From: Natronoglycomyces albus
Lineage (GTDB): Bacteria; Actinomycetota; Actinomycetes; Mycobacteriales; Micromonosporaceae
DNA length: 64,000 bases
Reading direction: 5' to 3'
Assembly (NCBI RefSeq): GCF_016925535.1
Contig: NZ_CP070496.1
Location: 1,736,001 to 1,800,000 of the forward strand
Within the stretch, counting starts at the first letter, position 1. Each line of letters opens with the position of its first letter. The notes below the pieces were generated by a model. It was not told where the DNA came from. It saw nothing but the letters and a program-made list of their open reading frames with translations, and ran no database searches. Of the stretch, positions 16,091 through 24,816 are shown one piece after another. The position numbers were made by a program, and so were the translations under genes.

Positions 16091-17247
16091 CTCGTTGTCT
16101 CCTCAGCATTGATACGGACTGAACCGGTGATGCTAAAACGACCTTCGGTGAGGTCCCACTCCAGTGTGCCCCCAGCCGTGGCGAAACGTTCAGCCAGCAT
16201 CGTCAAGCCGTTGCCAGCCACCACCGGTCCCGCCCCTCCTTGGTCGTTGGTCACCGTCACCGTCACCGTTGCCTCGTGCTGCTCGACCTTCAACTCAGCC
16301 CAGGAGGCGCGAGCATGCCGCAAAATATTCGTCGCCGCTTCGCGCACCAAATATCCCAGGAGGGAAACACTGGCGGTGCGAGATCCCGCCGCTATCACCA
16401 CCGTGGCTTCGATCCCCGCCGCTTTCAACACCTGCGCCGCGTTGTCGATCTCCATTTCCAGTGACACCGTGCGGTAGCCAGTGACCACATCACGAGTGTC
16501 CTGCAACGCTTGCCGCGCCAGTCGTTCGATCTCCCGAAGCGCCTCGGTTGAGCTGTGGCCGGTCGTCTCGGAAAGGCGAGCCGCCAGTTCGGCTTTCAAG
16601 GTGATGGCCTGCAAGTGGTGGCCTTGAATATCATGCAGTTCGGCGGCGAAACGGAGTCGTTCGTCGGCCACCGCAAGTTGCGCCGCGACCCGGCGAGCAT
16701 CTTCGGATTGCACTGCCACATCGTAGTTCCACCATTGGCTCCAAATACCCCAGCCGAGAAATGGCGTGAGCACCGTGGAAACCAGGATCGACGAGTGGGC
16801 CTCGACGAGACCTAGCTGATAGGAGCCATAGGAGACCGCGGCGGCCACGCCGGTGATGGCCGCGATCGTGCCCGGGCGACTGCTGAGCTTCACCCAAAAC
16901 AGCGGGCCCGCCGCCAGGAATCCCATGAGGAGCACCCAGTTGGCGTCGACGCGACCGTCGAATCCACAAGCGGCGTATCCGATGGCGAACATAACCAGCG
17001 CCGCCACCCATAGCCTCAATTGCCCTCGACGAGGGCCATTGTGCAGAAAAATCACGTAGGAGGCCAACGCGCATCCGGCAGATATCGTCGCCGCTGTTCC
17101 CGCGATCACAGCCGTGACGAGGCTGACATCGCTCAGTGCCACCCACACCACCGTCATTGCCGCGATACTGACACCCATGGTCAGGAGGGTCAACAACGTG
17201 TAGACGTAGAGGCGGTGAAGGTCCCGAGTTGGCGATGAATCAGACAC
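16087..17247 (-). CDS. DesK-like sensor histidine kinase
   Basis: 386-aa membrane kinase. Five or six hydrophobic helices occupy residues 12-165, with almost no extracellular domain, suggesting sensing in or at the membrane. The HisKA_3 dimerisation motif ERLRFAAELHDIQGHHLQ carries the phospho-His around residue 205. An ATPase domain follows, with REAATNILRHA (N box) and GNGLTMLAERF (G box). The GTG start at 17247 is weakly supported. First gene of the three-gene operon, divergent from an ABC exporter operon. Confidence 0.92.
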   Translation of the reverse strand: MSDSSPTRDLHRLYVYTLLTLLTMGVSIAAMTVVWVALSDVSLVTAVIAGTAATISAGCALASYVIFLHNGPRRGQLRLWVAALVMFAIGYAACGFDGRVDANWVLLMGFLAAGPLFWVKLSSRPGTIAAITGVAAAVSYGSYQLGLVEAHSSILVSTVLTPFLGWGIWSQWWNYDVAVQSEDARRVAAQLAVADERLRFAAELHDIQGHHLQAITLKAELAARLSETTGHSSTEALREIERLARQALQDTRDVVTGYRTVSLEMEIDNAAQVLKAAGIEATVVIAAGSRTASVSLLGYLVREAATNILRHARASWAELKVEQHEATVTVTVTNDQGGAGPVVAGNGLTMLAERFATAGGTLEWDLTEGRFSITGSVRINAEETTR

Positions 17248-17293
17248 CGTCCTATTGCAGCACGGATGGGGTGGCTGCGGGGCCTACCAACCC

Positions 17294-17327
17294 ATGACAG
17301 ATGTCATCGATCGAGGTGACATCCTCA
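17294..17327. promoter_or_regulatory. Palindromic site between kinase operon and ABC exporter
   Basis: ATGACA-GA-TGTCAT (17294-17307) is a 14-bp palindrome; TGACATCCTCA (17317-17327) repeats its half-site 10 bp downstream. The site lies in the 139-bp divergent region, so it is a good candidate for response-regulator binding. Confidence 0.5.
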
Positions 17328-17386
17328 TCGACTGCTGTGTACACCTATCACTGTTGAGATGCGGCTACGCAGATCAGACTTAACTC

Positions 17387-18349
17387 ATGACTGATCAACG
17401 TGCTCACCCTCCGGCGGTTTCTTCGGCTCCCGCCTTCGCCGTGCAGAACGTGACCTGCCAGTACGGAAGCTATACCGCCGTAGAGGAAGTTTCGTTCTCG
17501 GTATCTAGCGGAGAGATCTTCGCGCTTTTGGGTACGAACGGGGCCGGAAAAACCACGACAGTCGAATCCCTGCAAGGCAACCACACTCCCACGTCGGGAC
17601 AGGTGCGAGTCTTGGGAAAGGACCCGGGCCGTCTTTGGCGCACCCTGGCCGGACGGGTAGCTGTCATCAGCCAAGAAAGCGGTTTCGCCCCTGATCTCAC
17701 GGTCGCCGAAACGCTGCGAATGTGGCAGGCACTCAACCCTCGTCGGGAAGCGACGGCCTTCGCCGGCCAAGACCCGATCGACGTGGTCGGCCTTTCGCAT
17801 CGCCGTGACGCCAAGGTGGGTGTGCTCTCCGGCGGCGAAAAGCGGCGTCTTGACCTGGCTCTGGCGGTGAGCACGGGTCCCGAGGTGCTCTTCGCCGATG
17901 AACCGACGACGGGCCTCGATCCGGCTTCGCGGCGTAGCACGTGGGAGGTGCTGCGGACCCTGGCCGCCCATGGTTGTGCGATTTTGTTGACCACTCACTA
18001 CTTGGACGAAGCGGCCGAACTGGCCGATCAGGTAGCCATCATGAACTCGGGCAAAGTGGTGCAATCGGGCACTGTGGCCCAGGTCGTGTCCGCCCAGGAC
18101 GCCACGATTTCGTTTGCCTTGCCTGAGGGCGTGACGGCATCGCATCTGCCGGAGCTAGTACACGGTCGGACTGACTGCTTCGAGACCGGCGGCCGCAGAT
18201 CAGTTGTTGTCTACACCGGCCAGTTGCAGGCTGACATGTTGCGCATTTTGACCTGGGCCGATGAAGAGGGCTTGGTTTTGGAGGAATTGGCCGCGCATCC
18301 AGCTTCGCTCGATGAGGTCTTCGCTGCCTTGTCCGACCAAGACGCGTAG
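17387..18349 (+). CDS. ABC transporter ATP-binding protein
   Basis: 320-aa ATPase subunit. Walker A ALLGTNGAGKTTTVE, signature LSGGEKRRLDLA, Walker B EVLFADEPTTGLDP and H-loop LLTTHYLDEA are intact. A roughly 90-residue C-terminal extension is typical of DrrA-like exporter ATPases. It is followed 45 nt later by its permease. It sits divergently from the DesKR-like operon, a common pairing in actinobacteria and Firmicutes where the system responds to membrane stress or lipids. Confidence 0.92.
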   Translation: MTDQRAHPPAVSSAPAFAVQNVTCQYGSYTAVEEVSFSVSSGEIFALLGTNGAGKTTTVESLQGNHTPTSGQVRVLGKDPGRLWRTLAGRVAVISQESGFAPDLTVAETLRMWQALNPRREATAFAGQDPIDVVGLSHRRDAKVGVLSGGEKRRLDLALAVSTGPEVLFADEPTTGLDPASRRSTWEVLRTLAAHGCAILLTTHYLDEAAELADQVAIMNSGKVVQSGTVAQVVSAQDATISFALPEGVTASHLPELVHGRTDCFETGGRRSVVVYTGQLQADMLRILTWADEEGLVLEELAAHPASLDEVFAALSDQDA

Positions 18350-18394
18350 TTCGCCCTGCCGGTCCCTAGCTACTTCGACCCAAAGAGAGATGAG

Positions 18395-19186
18395 ATGAAA
18401 GTGATGTCGGTACTGACCAACAATGCCCCTCGGGCTGGTTCTCGTCGTGTTCTGCCCGCAGCGTGGGTGCTGGGCGGAGCCGAGATGCGGTTGATCGTCC
18501 GTAACCGCACGGTCCTTCTTACTTCAATGGCGATGCCAATTGGTTTCGCGTTCTTGTGGCTCATGACTGGACGGGACATGGCCGTTGGTGGCGGTGGCGA
18601 CATTGCCGCCATGCAGATGGGATTTCTGCTGCTCTTCGGGGTTTTCCTGGGACTGACTATGACCCTGGCGGCTCGCCGACAGAGCCTGTATCTGAAGCGT
18701 CTACGCACCTCGCCTGCGTCGGCGGCGGCCATTGTCAGCGGACTGACGATACCGTTCGTGGCGCTCGTGACTGCCCAGACTGTCCTGGCTTTGGTCTTGA
18801 CAGCGGTGACGACCGAATCGAGCCCCCAGCGGATCGACATTGTGCTTTTCGCGTTCGTGGTTGGGGTCGTATCGTGTGCGGCTTTGGGCTTCCTGACCGC
18901 CACTTTCACCTCGACCCCGGAGGCCGCGCAGATCACGACATTGCCGGGGTTTTTGGTGCTCATGGGCGGAATCATCTTTTCCCTGATGACGCAACCGCAG
19001 GACATAGCGGTGTGGCATCTGGCTATTCCAGGGGTGGCGATTGGGCACCTGTCACGTATGGGGTGGAACGGCTTGGAGGGCGAGTCGTTGTCGGTCCTGT
19101 GGTTGGGCTTGCTGGTGTCCGTGGTGCTCACGGCGGCCATATGCGCGGTAGCGGCCCGATACTTTCGCTGGCAGCCCCGATTATAG
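18395..19186 (+). CDS. ABC-2 type transporter permease
   Basis: 263-aa permease with six predicted helices (first TVLLTSMAMPIGFAFLWLM). It contains the ABC-2 elements after helix 2, LAARRQSLYLKRLRTSPASAAAIVSGL, a coupling segment for the ATPase. It forms an exporter with the preceding ATPase. Ribosome site AAAGAGAG precedes ATG 18395. A long open frame on the opposite strand (18370-19740) is only a shadow. Confidence 0.9.
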   Translation: MKVMSVLTNNAPRAGSRRVLPAAWVLGGAEMRLIVRNRTVLLTSMAMPIGFAFLWLMTGRDMAVGGGGDIAAMQMGFLLLFGVFLGLTMTLAARRQSLYLKRLRTSPASAAAIVSGLTIPFVALVTAQTVLALVLTAVTTESSPQRIDIVLFAFVVGVVSCAALGFLTATFTSTPEAAQITTLPGFLVLMGGIIFSLMTQPQDIAVWHLAIPGVAIGHLSRMGWNGLEGESLSVLWLGLLVSVVLTAAICAVAARYFRWQPRL

Positions 19187-19213
19187 ATATATCGACAAAG
19201 AGGTAATCGCATT

Positions 19214-19447
19214 ATGAACCCGTACGCCCACAGCTTGTATTCCATGAAACTGCCCGAAAAACTGCGCGTCGAAGTCATCATCGCCGTGACCGGCATGCCC
19301 TTGGTGATCGCAGCGTGCGTGTGGCGTCTCGACGGCACAATGCAGGTGCTGGTACCTCTGGGCGCGGCACTGTACTGGGCGGTGCGAATCGTCATGATCC
19401 TCCTACGAGATCGTCGCACGATGGCAAAACCCCGCCCGCCACATTGA
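19214..19447 (+). CDS. Small two-helix membrane protein
   Basis: 77-aa protein with two predicted membrane helices (VEVIIAVTGMPLVIAACVW and LVPLGAALYWAVRIVMILL) and a basic C-terminus. AAAGAGG precedes the ATG, and it is 27 nt after the permease, so it belongs to the ABC operon. It may be an accessory subunit. No family recognised. Confidence 0.7.
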   Translation: MNPYAHSLYSMKLPEKLRVEVIIAVTGMPLVIAACVWRLDGTMQVLVPLGAALYWAVRIVMILLRDRRTMAKPRPPH

Positions 19448-19504
19448 CCCCACCTGAATCTTCTGCGTCTGTGATTATTAAGGAAATCTTGATATGAATG
19501 AGAA

Positions 19505-20830
19505 ATGACTGATAACGCTGCAACGTACCCGAAGGCGGTCGATGAGGTCGTCGACCTGTGCCGCGACCTCATCCGCATCGACACCACCAACACCGGAGAC
19601 CCTGCCACGGTGGTGGGCGAGCGGGCGGCCGCAGAGTACGTGGCCGAAAAACTGTCCGAAGTCGGCCTCGAACCGACGATCTTCGAGTCTTCCCCGGGTC
19701 GGGCCTCGGTCGTGGCCCGTTTCCCCGGCGCCGACAGCACCCGAGGGGCGTTGCTGCTGCACGGTCACTTGGACGTAGTACCCGCCGAGCCCGGCGAATG
19801 GTCGGTCCATCCCTTCTCCGGCGAGATCCAAAACGGCTACGTGTGGGGACGTGGAGCGGTCGATATGAAGGACTTCGACGCGATGCTCTTGGCCGTGGTT
19901 CGGGAGTGGAAACGAGCGGGGAAGGTGCCGCCACGCGACTTGGTTCTCCTGTTCACCGCCGACGAGGAAGCCGGGTCGATATGGGGTGCTGGTTGGCTGG
20001 TGAAAAACCACCCCGAGATTTTCGAAGGGGTCACCGAGGCCGTTGGCGAAGTGGGCGGTTTCTCCATTTCTATGTCTAACGACCTGCGTCTCTACTTGAT
20101 CATGACGGCCGAAAAGGGCATCGACTGGATGCGGTTGAAGGCAACGGGCCGACCGGGACACGGCTCGATGCTGCACGATGACAATGCCGTGGCTCGGCTC
20201 GCCCAAGCGGTCGCCAATGTTGGCAATCACACCTTCGACGTAGAGATGACCCCGACGGTACAGGCGTTTCTCAACGAGGTCTCGGAGCTGACCGGTATTG
20301 ATGTCAACACCGATGACCCGGAAGCGGCTGTGGCCAAACTGGGGCCACTGGCCCGCATCATTGGGGCGACGCTGCGTAACACGGCCAATCCGACCATGCT
20401 CAGCTCAGGTTACAAAGCGAACGTGATCCCCTCCAGCGCCGAAGCCACGATCGACTGCCGCAGTTTGCCGGGCCGTTCCGACCAACTGCAGGCCAAAATC
20501 CGCGAACTGATCGGCGACGGCGTCGATATGGAATATATCCACCGAGAGCCGGGCATCGAGACCCCTTTTGAAGGCGAACTGGTAGACGCGATGGCAGCGT
20601 CGCTGCGGGAGATGGACCCGGGCGCACGGGCGGTGCCCTATATGCTCTCCGGCGGCACCGACGGCAAAGAATTCGCCAAACTGGGAATCCAGTGTTTCGG
20701 GTTCGCCCCGCTGAAGCTTCCCTCTGAGCTGGACTTCGCCTCGTTGTTCCACGGTATAGACGAGCGAGTTCCGGTCGACGCCCTCAAGTTCGGCGTCAGC
20801 GTCATGGATCGTTTCCTGTCACAGAGCTGA
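19505..20830 (+). CDS. M20/M25/M40-family metallopeptidase
   Basis: Zinc-dependent hydrolase of 441 aa. Metal ligands are visible in order: HGHLDVVP (His and its Asp), GAVDMKD (bridging Asp), and TADEEAG (catalytic Glu-Glu); a dimerisation domain follows from GIDWMRLKATGRPGHGS, and a late His occurs near the C-terminus. Members include dipeptidases, carboxypeptidases and ArgE/DapE-like amidohydrolases; the exact substrate is not readable. AAGGAA lies 20 nt before this ATG and fits better with an ATG at 19494, which opens a five-codon frame ending at the real start (ATGA overlap), so initiation may be by reinitiation. Confidence 0.85.
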   Translation: MTDNAATYPKAVDEVVDLCRDLIRIDTTNTGDPATVVGERAAAEYVAEKLSEVGLEPTIFESSPGRASVVARFPGADSTRGALLLHGHLDVVPAEPGEWSVHPFSGEIQNGYVWGRGAVDMKDFDAMLLAVVREWKRAGKVPPRDLVLLFTADEEAGSIWGAGWLVKNHPEIFEGVTEAVGEVGGFSISMSNDLRLYLIMTAEKGIDWMRLKATGRPGHGSMLHDDNAVARLAQAVANVGNHTFDVEMTPTVQAFLNEVSELTGIDVNTDDPEAAVAKLGPLARIIGATLRNTANPTMLSSGYKANVIPSSAEATIDCRSLPGRSDQLQAKIRELIGDGVDMEYIHREPGIETPFEGELVDAMAASLREMDPGARAVPYMLSGGTDGKEFAKLGIQCFGFAPLKLPSELDFASLFHGIDERVPVDALKFGVSVMDRFLSQS

Positions 20831-20845
20831 TCGCTCAAGGTGAGA

Positions 20846-20886
20846 ACGGCGGAGGCGGCCACACTGGATGTGGCCGCCTCCGCCGT
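20846..20886. terminator. Perfect 18-bp stem terminator
   Basis: Arms 20846-20863 and 20869-20886 pair perfectly around CTGGA. It separates the convergent M20 peptidase and aldo/keto reductase genes and can stop both transcripts. No U-tract. Confidence 0.85.
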
Positions 20887-20895
20887 GCATAGAAC

Positions 20896-21870
20896 TTAGT
20901 AGCTTTCGGGATAGCCGACATCGGGGGCGGAGACGTCATCCAGCGCCAGGCGGATCTCCGGCGGAAGGAACAAACGGTCGGTCGCCAAAGAGGCCCGAAG
21001 TTGACTGGCATTGCGTGCTCCCACGATGGCCGAGGCGACACCGGGCTGGTCCCTCACCCACGCCAGCGCCACCTCAAGCGGGCTCACACCAAGACCGTCG
21101 GCGGCAGTGGCGACGGCCTCGACGATTCCAGCCGAACGTTCGTCCAAGTAGGTGGTCACGAATCGCGACCATTGCGCGGAGGCGGCACGGGAATCGGAGG
21201 GGCGGCCATAGCGATATTTGCCGGAGAGCACGCCGCGTCCCAGTGGCGACCAAGCGAGGACCCCTAGCTCCATCGCTAGGCACGCGGGGAGTACTTCGCG
21301 TTCGACGCCCCGTTGCAGCAGCGAATACTCCACCTGGGTACACGACAACGCGGTACGGGTGGGCCAGGCGTTTTGCCAGGCGGCGGCGCGAGCGGTCTGC
21401 CAACCGGTGAAGTTCGAAACCCCGATGTAGCGCACCCGCCCGGTCTCCACTGCCCAGTCAAGCGTGGAGAGCGTTTCTTCCAACGGAGTGTCGGGGTCGT
21501 AGACGTGAAGGTTCCAAATGTCGATGTAGTCGGTGTTCAGACGCTTCAAAGTCGCATCGAGGGACCGCATGAGCCAAATGCGGGAGGTGTCGCGGCGACG
21601 ATCCGAACCATCGGTTCGGACCCCAGCCTTGGATGCGATGTGTAGGTCACGACGAGGAACGACCCGGTCGATGAGTTGGCCCAGGGCCGCTTCGGCCGCA
21701 CCTTGTCCAAACACATCAGCGGTGTCGACGAGCGTTCCTCCGGCGTCGGCGAACAGCTGCAGTTGGGCAGCAGCGTCCTCAATGCTGGCCTCGTCGGTGG
21801 ACCAGGTCATCGTGCCGAGCCCTAGTCGCGATACCTCGATGCCGCTGCGTCCCAGTGGTCTGCGTTCCAT
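20896..21870 (-). CDS. Aldo/keto reductase-like protein, catalytic Tyr replaced
   Basis: TIM-barrel AKR family member of 324 aa. Landmarks: LGLGTMTW, VDTADVFGQG, HIASKAG (catalytic Lys), DIWNLHVYD (catalytic His), YIGVSNF and LAWSPLGRGVLSGKY. In VDTADVFGQG the position of the usual proton-donor Tyr (DTAxxYG) is Phe; the codon is TTT. The NADPH-binding C-terminal region (VASAIVGARNASQLRASLA) looks intact. It may be catalytically altered or serve a non-reductase role. Confidence 0.85.
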   Translation of the reverse strand: MERRPLGRSGIEVSRLGLGTMTWSTDEASIEDAAAQLQLFADAGGTLVDTADVFGQGAAEAALGQLIDRVVPRRDLHIASKAGVRTDGSDRRRDTSRIWLMRSLDATLKRLNTDYIDIWNLHVYDPDTPLEETLSTLDWAVETGRVRYIGVSNFTGWQTARAAAWQNAWPTRTALSCTQVEYSLLQRGVEREVLPACLAMELGVLAWSPLGRGVLSGKYRYGRPSDSRAASAQWSRFVTTYLDERSAGIVEAVATAADGLGVSPLEVALAWVRDQPGVASAIVGARNASQLRASLATDRLFLPPEIRLALDDVSAPDVGYPESY

Positions 21871-22166
21871 GACCTCACAACCTACATTGAGCCCGGTTCA
21901 CATGTGGGCCACGGCTCGGGGTGGGTGGAATTAACCTTATTGCTCTAACCTAGGCGGCGGCCCTCGTTCACTGCCTGAGGTCGCGTTGGTGACGGGTACT
22001 CGTTTCACATCCACCTTTGCTGCGTCCAGGGGTTCGCGAGGTTTCCGTAAACTGTTCGTGCTGCGGCAGTCGATCCCATCTAGGGCGAACGCCGTACCGG
22101 CTCGAACTCGTCTCGCCATCGCCCATTGTGGTGGCGCTCATTCACAATACGTCCAAGGGGATCAGT

Positions 22167-22988
22167 GTGGAAATTTGGCAAGCGGTCGTGCTTGGCATTG
22201 TGGAGGGGCTAACGGAGTTTCTGCCGATTTCCTCCACCGGTCACCTGGTGGTGTTCTCCAGCTTTTTGGGGCTAGAGGTCAATGATCGCGCCGTTATCGC
22301 TTTCAACGCGATCATCCAGGGCGGGGCGATCATGGCGATTCTCGTCTACTTCTTCAACGACATCAAACGCATCTCATTTGCCTGGGTCAAAGGCGTATTC
22401 AACAAGGATGAGCGAGGTTTCGACTACCGATTCGGCTGGTACGTCATTGTCGGGTCGATGCCGATCGGCGTCGCGGGCCTGGTCTTGAGCGGGTTTGTCG
22501 AGAGAATCTTCAACCTGTGGGTGGTCGTCATCGGCATGATCGGCTGGTCGTTTGTGATGTGGTTTGCCGAAAGGGTCGCCACTCAGCAGCGTGGCGAGCG
22601 CCATATCAATATGAAGGACGCGATTTTCGTCGGCGCGGTTCAAGTTCTGTCGCTGTTCCCGGGTGTATCGCGTTCTGGTGCGACCATGACCGCCGGCATT
22701 CTGCGTGACCTGGACCGGGTGACGGCGACGCGCCTGGCGTTTTTCCTGGGAATCCCCGCGCTCGTCGGCGCGGGGGGCCTGGAGATGCGCGAGGCATTCG
22801 GTGGCTCAGTGCCGTTCGCCTCTCTCCTGGTCGGTATCGTGGTCTCGGCTGTGGTGGCCTACGCCTCAGTAGCGTGGTTGATGAAATTCGTCGCCAACCA
22901 CAGCTTCATGATCTTCGTCTGGTACCGGCTGGCCTTCGGCGCAATCGTGGCGCTCCTGCTCCTCCTTGGCGTGCTCTCACCAACGTAA
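22167..22988 (+). CDS. uppP: Undecaprenyl-diphosphatase
   Basis: Membrane enzyme that dephosphorylates undecaprenyl diphosphate to recycle the peptidoglycan lipid carrier and gives bacitracin resistance. 273 aa, about eight helices. Signature motifs are EGLTEFLPISSTGHL at residues 11-25 and PGVSRSGATM near residue 170. The GTG at 22167 is preferred because AAGGGG lies 6 nt upstream and the protein then begins at the usual point; a longer frame from 22017 adds 50 unlikely residues. Confidence 0.95.
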   Translation: MEIWQAVVLGIVEGLTEFLPISSTGHLVVFSSFLGLEVNDRAVIAFNAIIQGGAIMAILVYFFNDIKRISFAWVKGVFNKDERGFDYRFGWYVIVGSMPIGVAGLVLSGFVERIFNLWVVVIGMIGWSFVMWFAERVATQQRGERHINMKDAIFVGAVQVLSLFPGVSRSGATMTAGILRDLDRVTATRLAFFLGIPALVGAGGLEMREAFGGSVPFASLLVGIVVSAVVAYASVAWLMKFVANHSFMIFVWYRLAFGAIVALLLLLGVLSPT

Positions 22989-23115
22989 ACCCAGGTTGCC
23001 GCCCCGAGCTTCTGTGCTACCCACTGTTGAGGTGAGGCCCTTCTCACCACCGTTCAACGCGATTGTGGAGCAACTCATTCGGCGTTCCGACGCGAAACGG
23101 ACTACCATTCCCACC

Positions 23116-24357
23116 ATGGAATCCTGGCAGAAACCCGAGCTGGCCACCCTTCCTGGCCACGGAAAACCACTGCGCCTTTTCGACACCTCGTCGCAAGAGA
23201 CTCGCAACCCGCTGGAACCCGGACAGCACACAGCCACGCTGTATGTCTGCGGCATTACGCCCTACGACGCCACCCACCTGGGTCACGCCGCCACCATGCT
23301 CACGTTTGACCTGGTGAACCGCTACTGGCGGGATGCTGGGATCGAAGTGAGATACGTGCAGAACGTCACTGACGTCGACGAGCCGTTGTTCGAGCGCGCC
23401 AAGCGTGACCAGGACGACTGGAGAATCCTGGGCATGCGCGAGACCGCCCTATACCGCGAGGACATGGAAGCGCTGGCCATTGTGCCGCCGGAGAGTTTCG
23501 TCGGTGCTATCGAGACCATCCCGGAGGTAGCCCAGGCGGTCGCACAACTACTGGAGTCTGGCCACGCCTACCGCCACCCTGATGAGGACGGTGACATCTA
23601 TTTCGATGTGACCTCGCACAAGGAGTTCGGCTATCAGTCTGGATACGACCGTTCCACGATGCTGAAGTATGCGGCTGAACGTGGGGGCGACCCCGACCGG
23701 CCCGGCAAACGTGATCCGCTGGATCCGAAGCTGTGGAACGGGCCGCGGGGCGACGAACCCTCGTGGGATACGCCTGTGGGCCCGGGCCGCCCTGGCTGGC
23801 ACATTGAGTGCACGGTGATAGCCCGTAAATACCTGAAAGACTGTATCGATGTACAGGGTGGAGGCAATGACCTGATCTTTCCGCACCATGAGTGTTCCAT
23901 CGCCCACGCCGAGGCGCTCTCGGGCACTCATCCGTTCGCCAGTGTCTACAGCCACACCGGCATGATCGGGTTGGAGGGCGAAAAGATGTCCAAGAGCTTG
24001 GGTAACTTGGTGTTCGTATCCCGTCTTCGTGCCGATGGGATCAACCCTGACGCCATCCGAATCGCTTTGTTCGACGGACATTACCGCTCCGACCGGCAAT
24101 GGACCCAGCAGAGTTTGGCGCGGGCGGAGGAGCGACTGCGGAAATGGTCGGCCGCGTGCGAGGCACCGGCCGGGGCTGAGGGGTTGGTACTGGTGAACGA
24201 AGTGCGCGACCATATCGCCAACGACCTCGACACTCCAGCGGCGCTTGCGGCGATCGACGCATGGGCTGCCCGCACCCTCGGCGGTGAGACCGTGGATGCC
24301 GACGCACCCGGGCTGGCTCGAACGATGCTTTCCTCCTTGTTCGGCGTCACCTGCTAA
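23116..24357 (+). CDS. mshC: Mycothiol ligase: L-cysteine:1D-myo-inosityl 2-amino-2-deoxy-alpha-D-glucopyranoside ligase
   Basis: ATP-dependent ligation of cysteine to GlcN-inositol in mycothiol synthesis. Class I aminoacyl-tRNA synthetase fold related to CysRS, 413 aa. Visible: MESWQKPELATLPGHGKPLRLFDT start typical of MshC, zinc-site Cys in YVCGITPYDATHLGH with the HIGH-like TxLGH, HIECT and FPHHECS zinc ligands, and EKMSKS. No Shine-Dalgarno is present. TACCAT at 23103-23108 is 7 nt before ATG, consistent with a leaderless transcript. Diagnostic for actinobacteria. Confidence 0.95.
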   Translation: MESWQKPELATLPGHGKPLRLFDTSSQETRNPLEPGQHTATLYVCGITPYDATHLGHAATMLTFDLVNRYWRDAGIEVRYVQNVTDVDEPLFERAKRDQDDWRILGMRETALYREDMEALAIVPPESFVGAIETIPEVAQAVAQLLESGHAYRHPDEDGDIYFDVTSHKEFGYQSGYDRSTMLKYAAERGGDPDRPGKRDPLDPKLWNGPRGDEPSWDTPVGPGRPGWHIECTVIARKYLKDCIDVQGGGNDLIFPHHECSIAHAEALSGTHPFASVYSHTGMIGLEGEKMSKSLGNLVFVSRLRADGINPDAIRIALFDGHYRSDRQWTQQSLARAEERLRKWSAACEAPAGAEGLVLVNEVRDHIANDLDTPAALAAIDAWAARTLGGETVDADAPGLARTMLSSLFGVTC

Positions 24358-24816
24358 ATTGCCCAAGTCAGCACGTGGATCGGCCAATCGGTCTGCCGCT
24401 GAGCGAAACGGCCCCTGCTTGTCGAACGTCCAGCCGTTGCGTCTTCGCTCTAGGCTCGATACCCTCATTGTCGAGCGCCGCCGGAGGGGGACGCGATTTT
24501 AGAGGCCACAGTGGCAGTAATCGTGTATTAGCAGTCGGTTTCGCATGACACGGCTTGCCAAAGAGGGCTGCTGTGACGTTATGTTTTCGCACAAGCACGA
24601 CCGCTGGCACACGATACCCCTTGAATTGCCGACCCCTTGGGAGATTTGTTATGTCCACAGAACTCTCCCGCAGGGTCGAGGGATCGTCAATGTGCCCTAG
24701 TCGACCCGCCCACCAACTGAAAACCCAAGGCGTCTCGATCCGAACCTCCGCCGCCGCGCAACCTCCCGCGCGACGGCGACGTCCTGCGAGAGTCTTGCTT
24801 CCCCAAGGAGACGGCG
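24358..24816 (+). other. Long leader region upstream of hypX
   Basis: 459 bp without a convincing gene. A possible leader ORF begins at ATG 24651 after GGGAGA, runs 77 codons, contains one Cys and a basic segment, and overlaps the first part of hypX out of frame. The sequence GCCACAGTGGC near 24510 recalls part of a B12 box, but no cobalamin riboswitch core is present. No terminator for mshC is evident. Confidence 0.35.

Noticed and set aside
18370-19740. 456-codon open frame on the minus strand
   Set aside because: It lies opposite the ABC-2 permease and small membrane protein, has no recognised domain, and its composition is that of an antisense shadow of GC-rich codons.
24358-24816. Cobalamin riboswitch upstream of hypX
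   Set aside because: Only a short GCCACAGTGGC palindrome is present; the conserved core and B12 box are missing.
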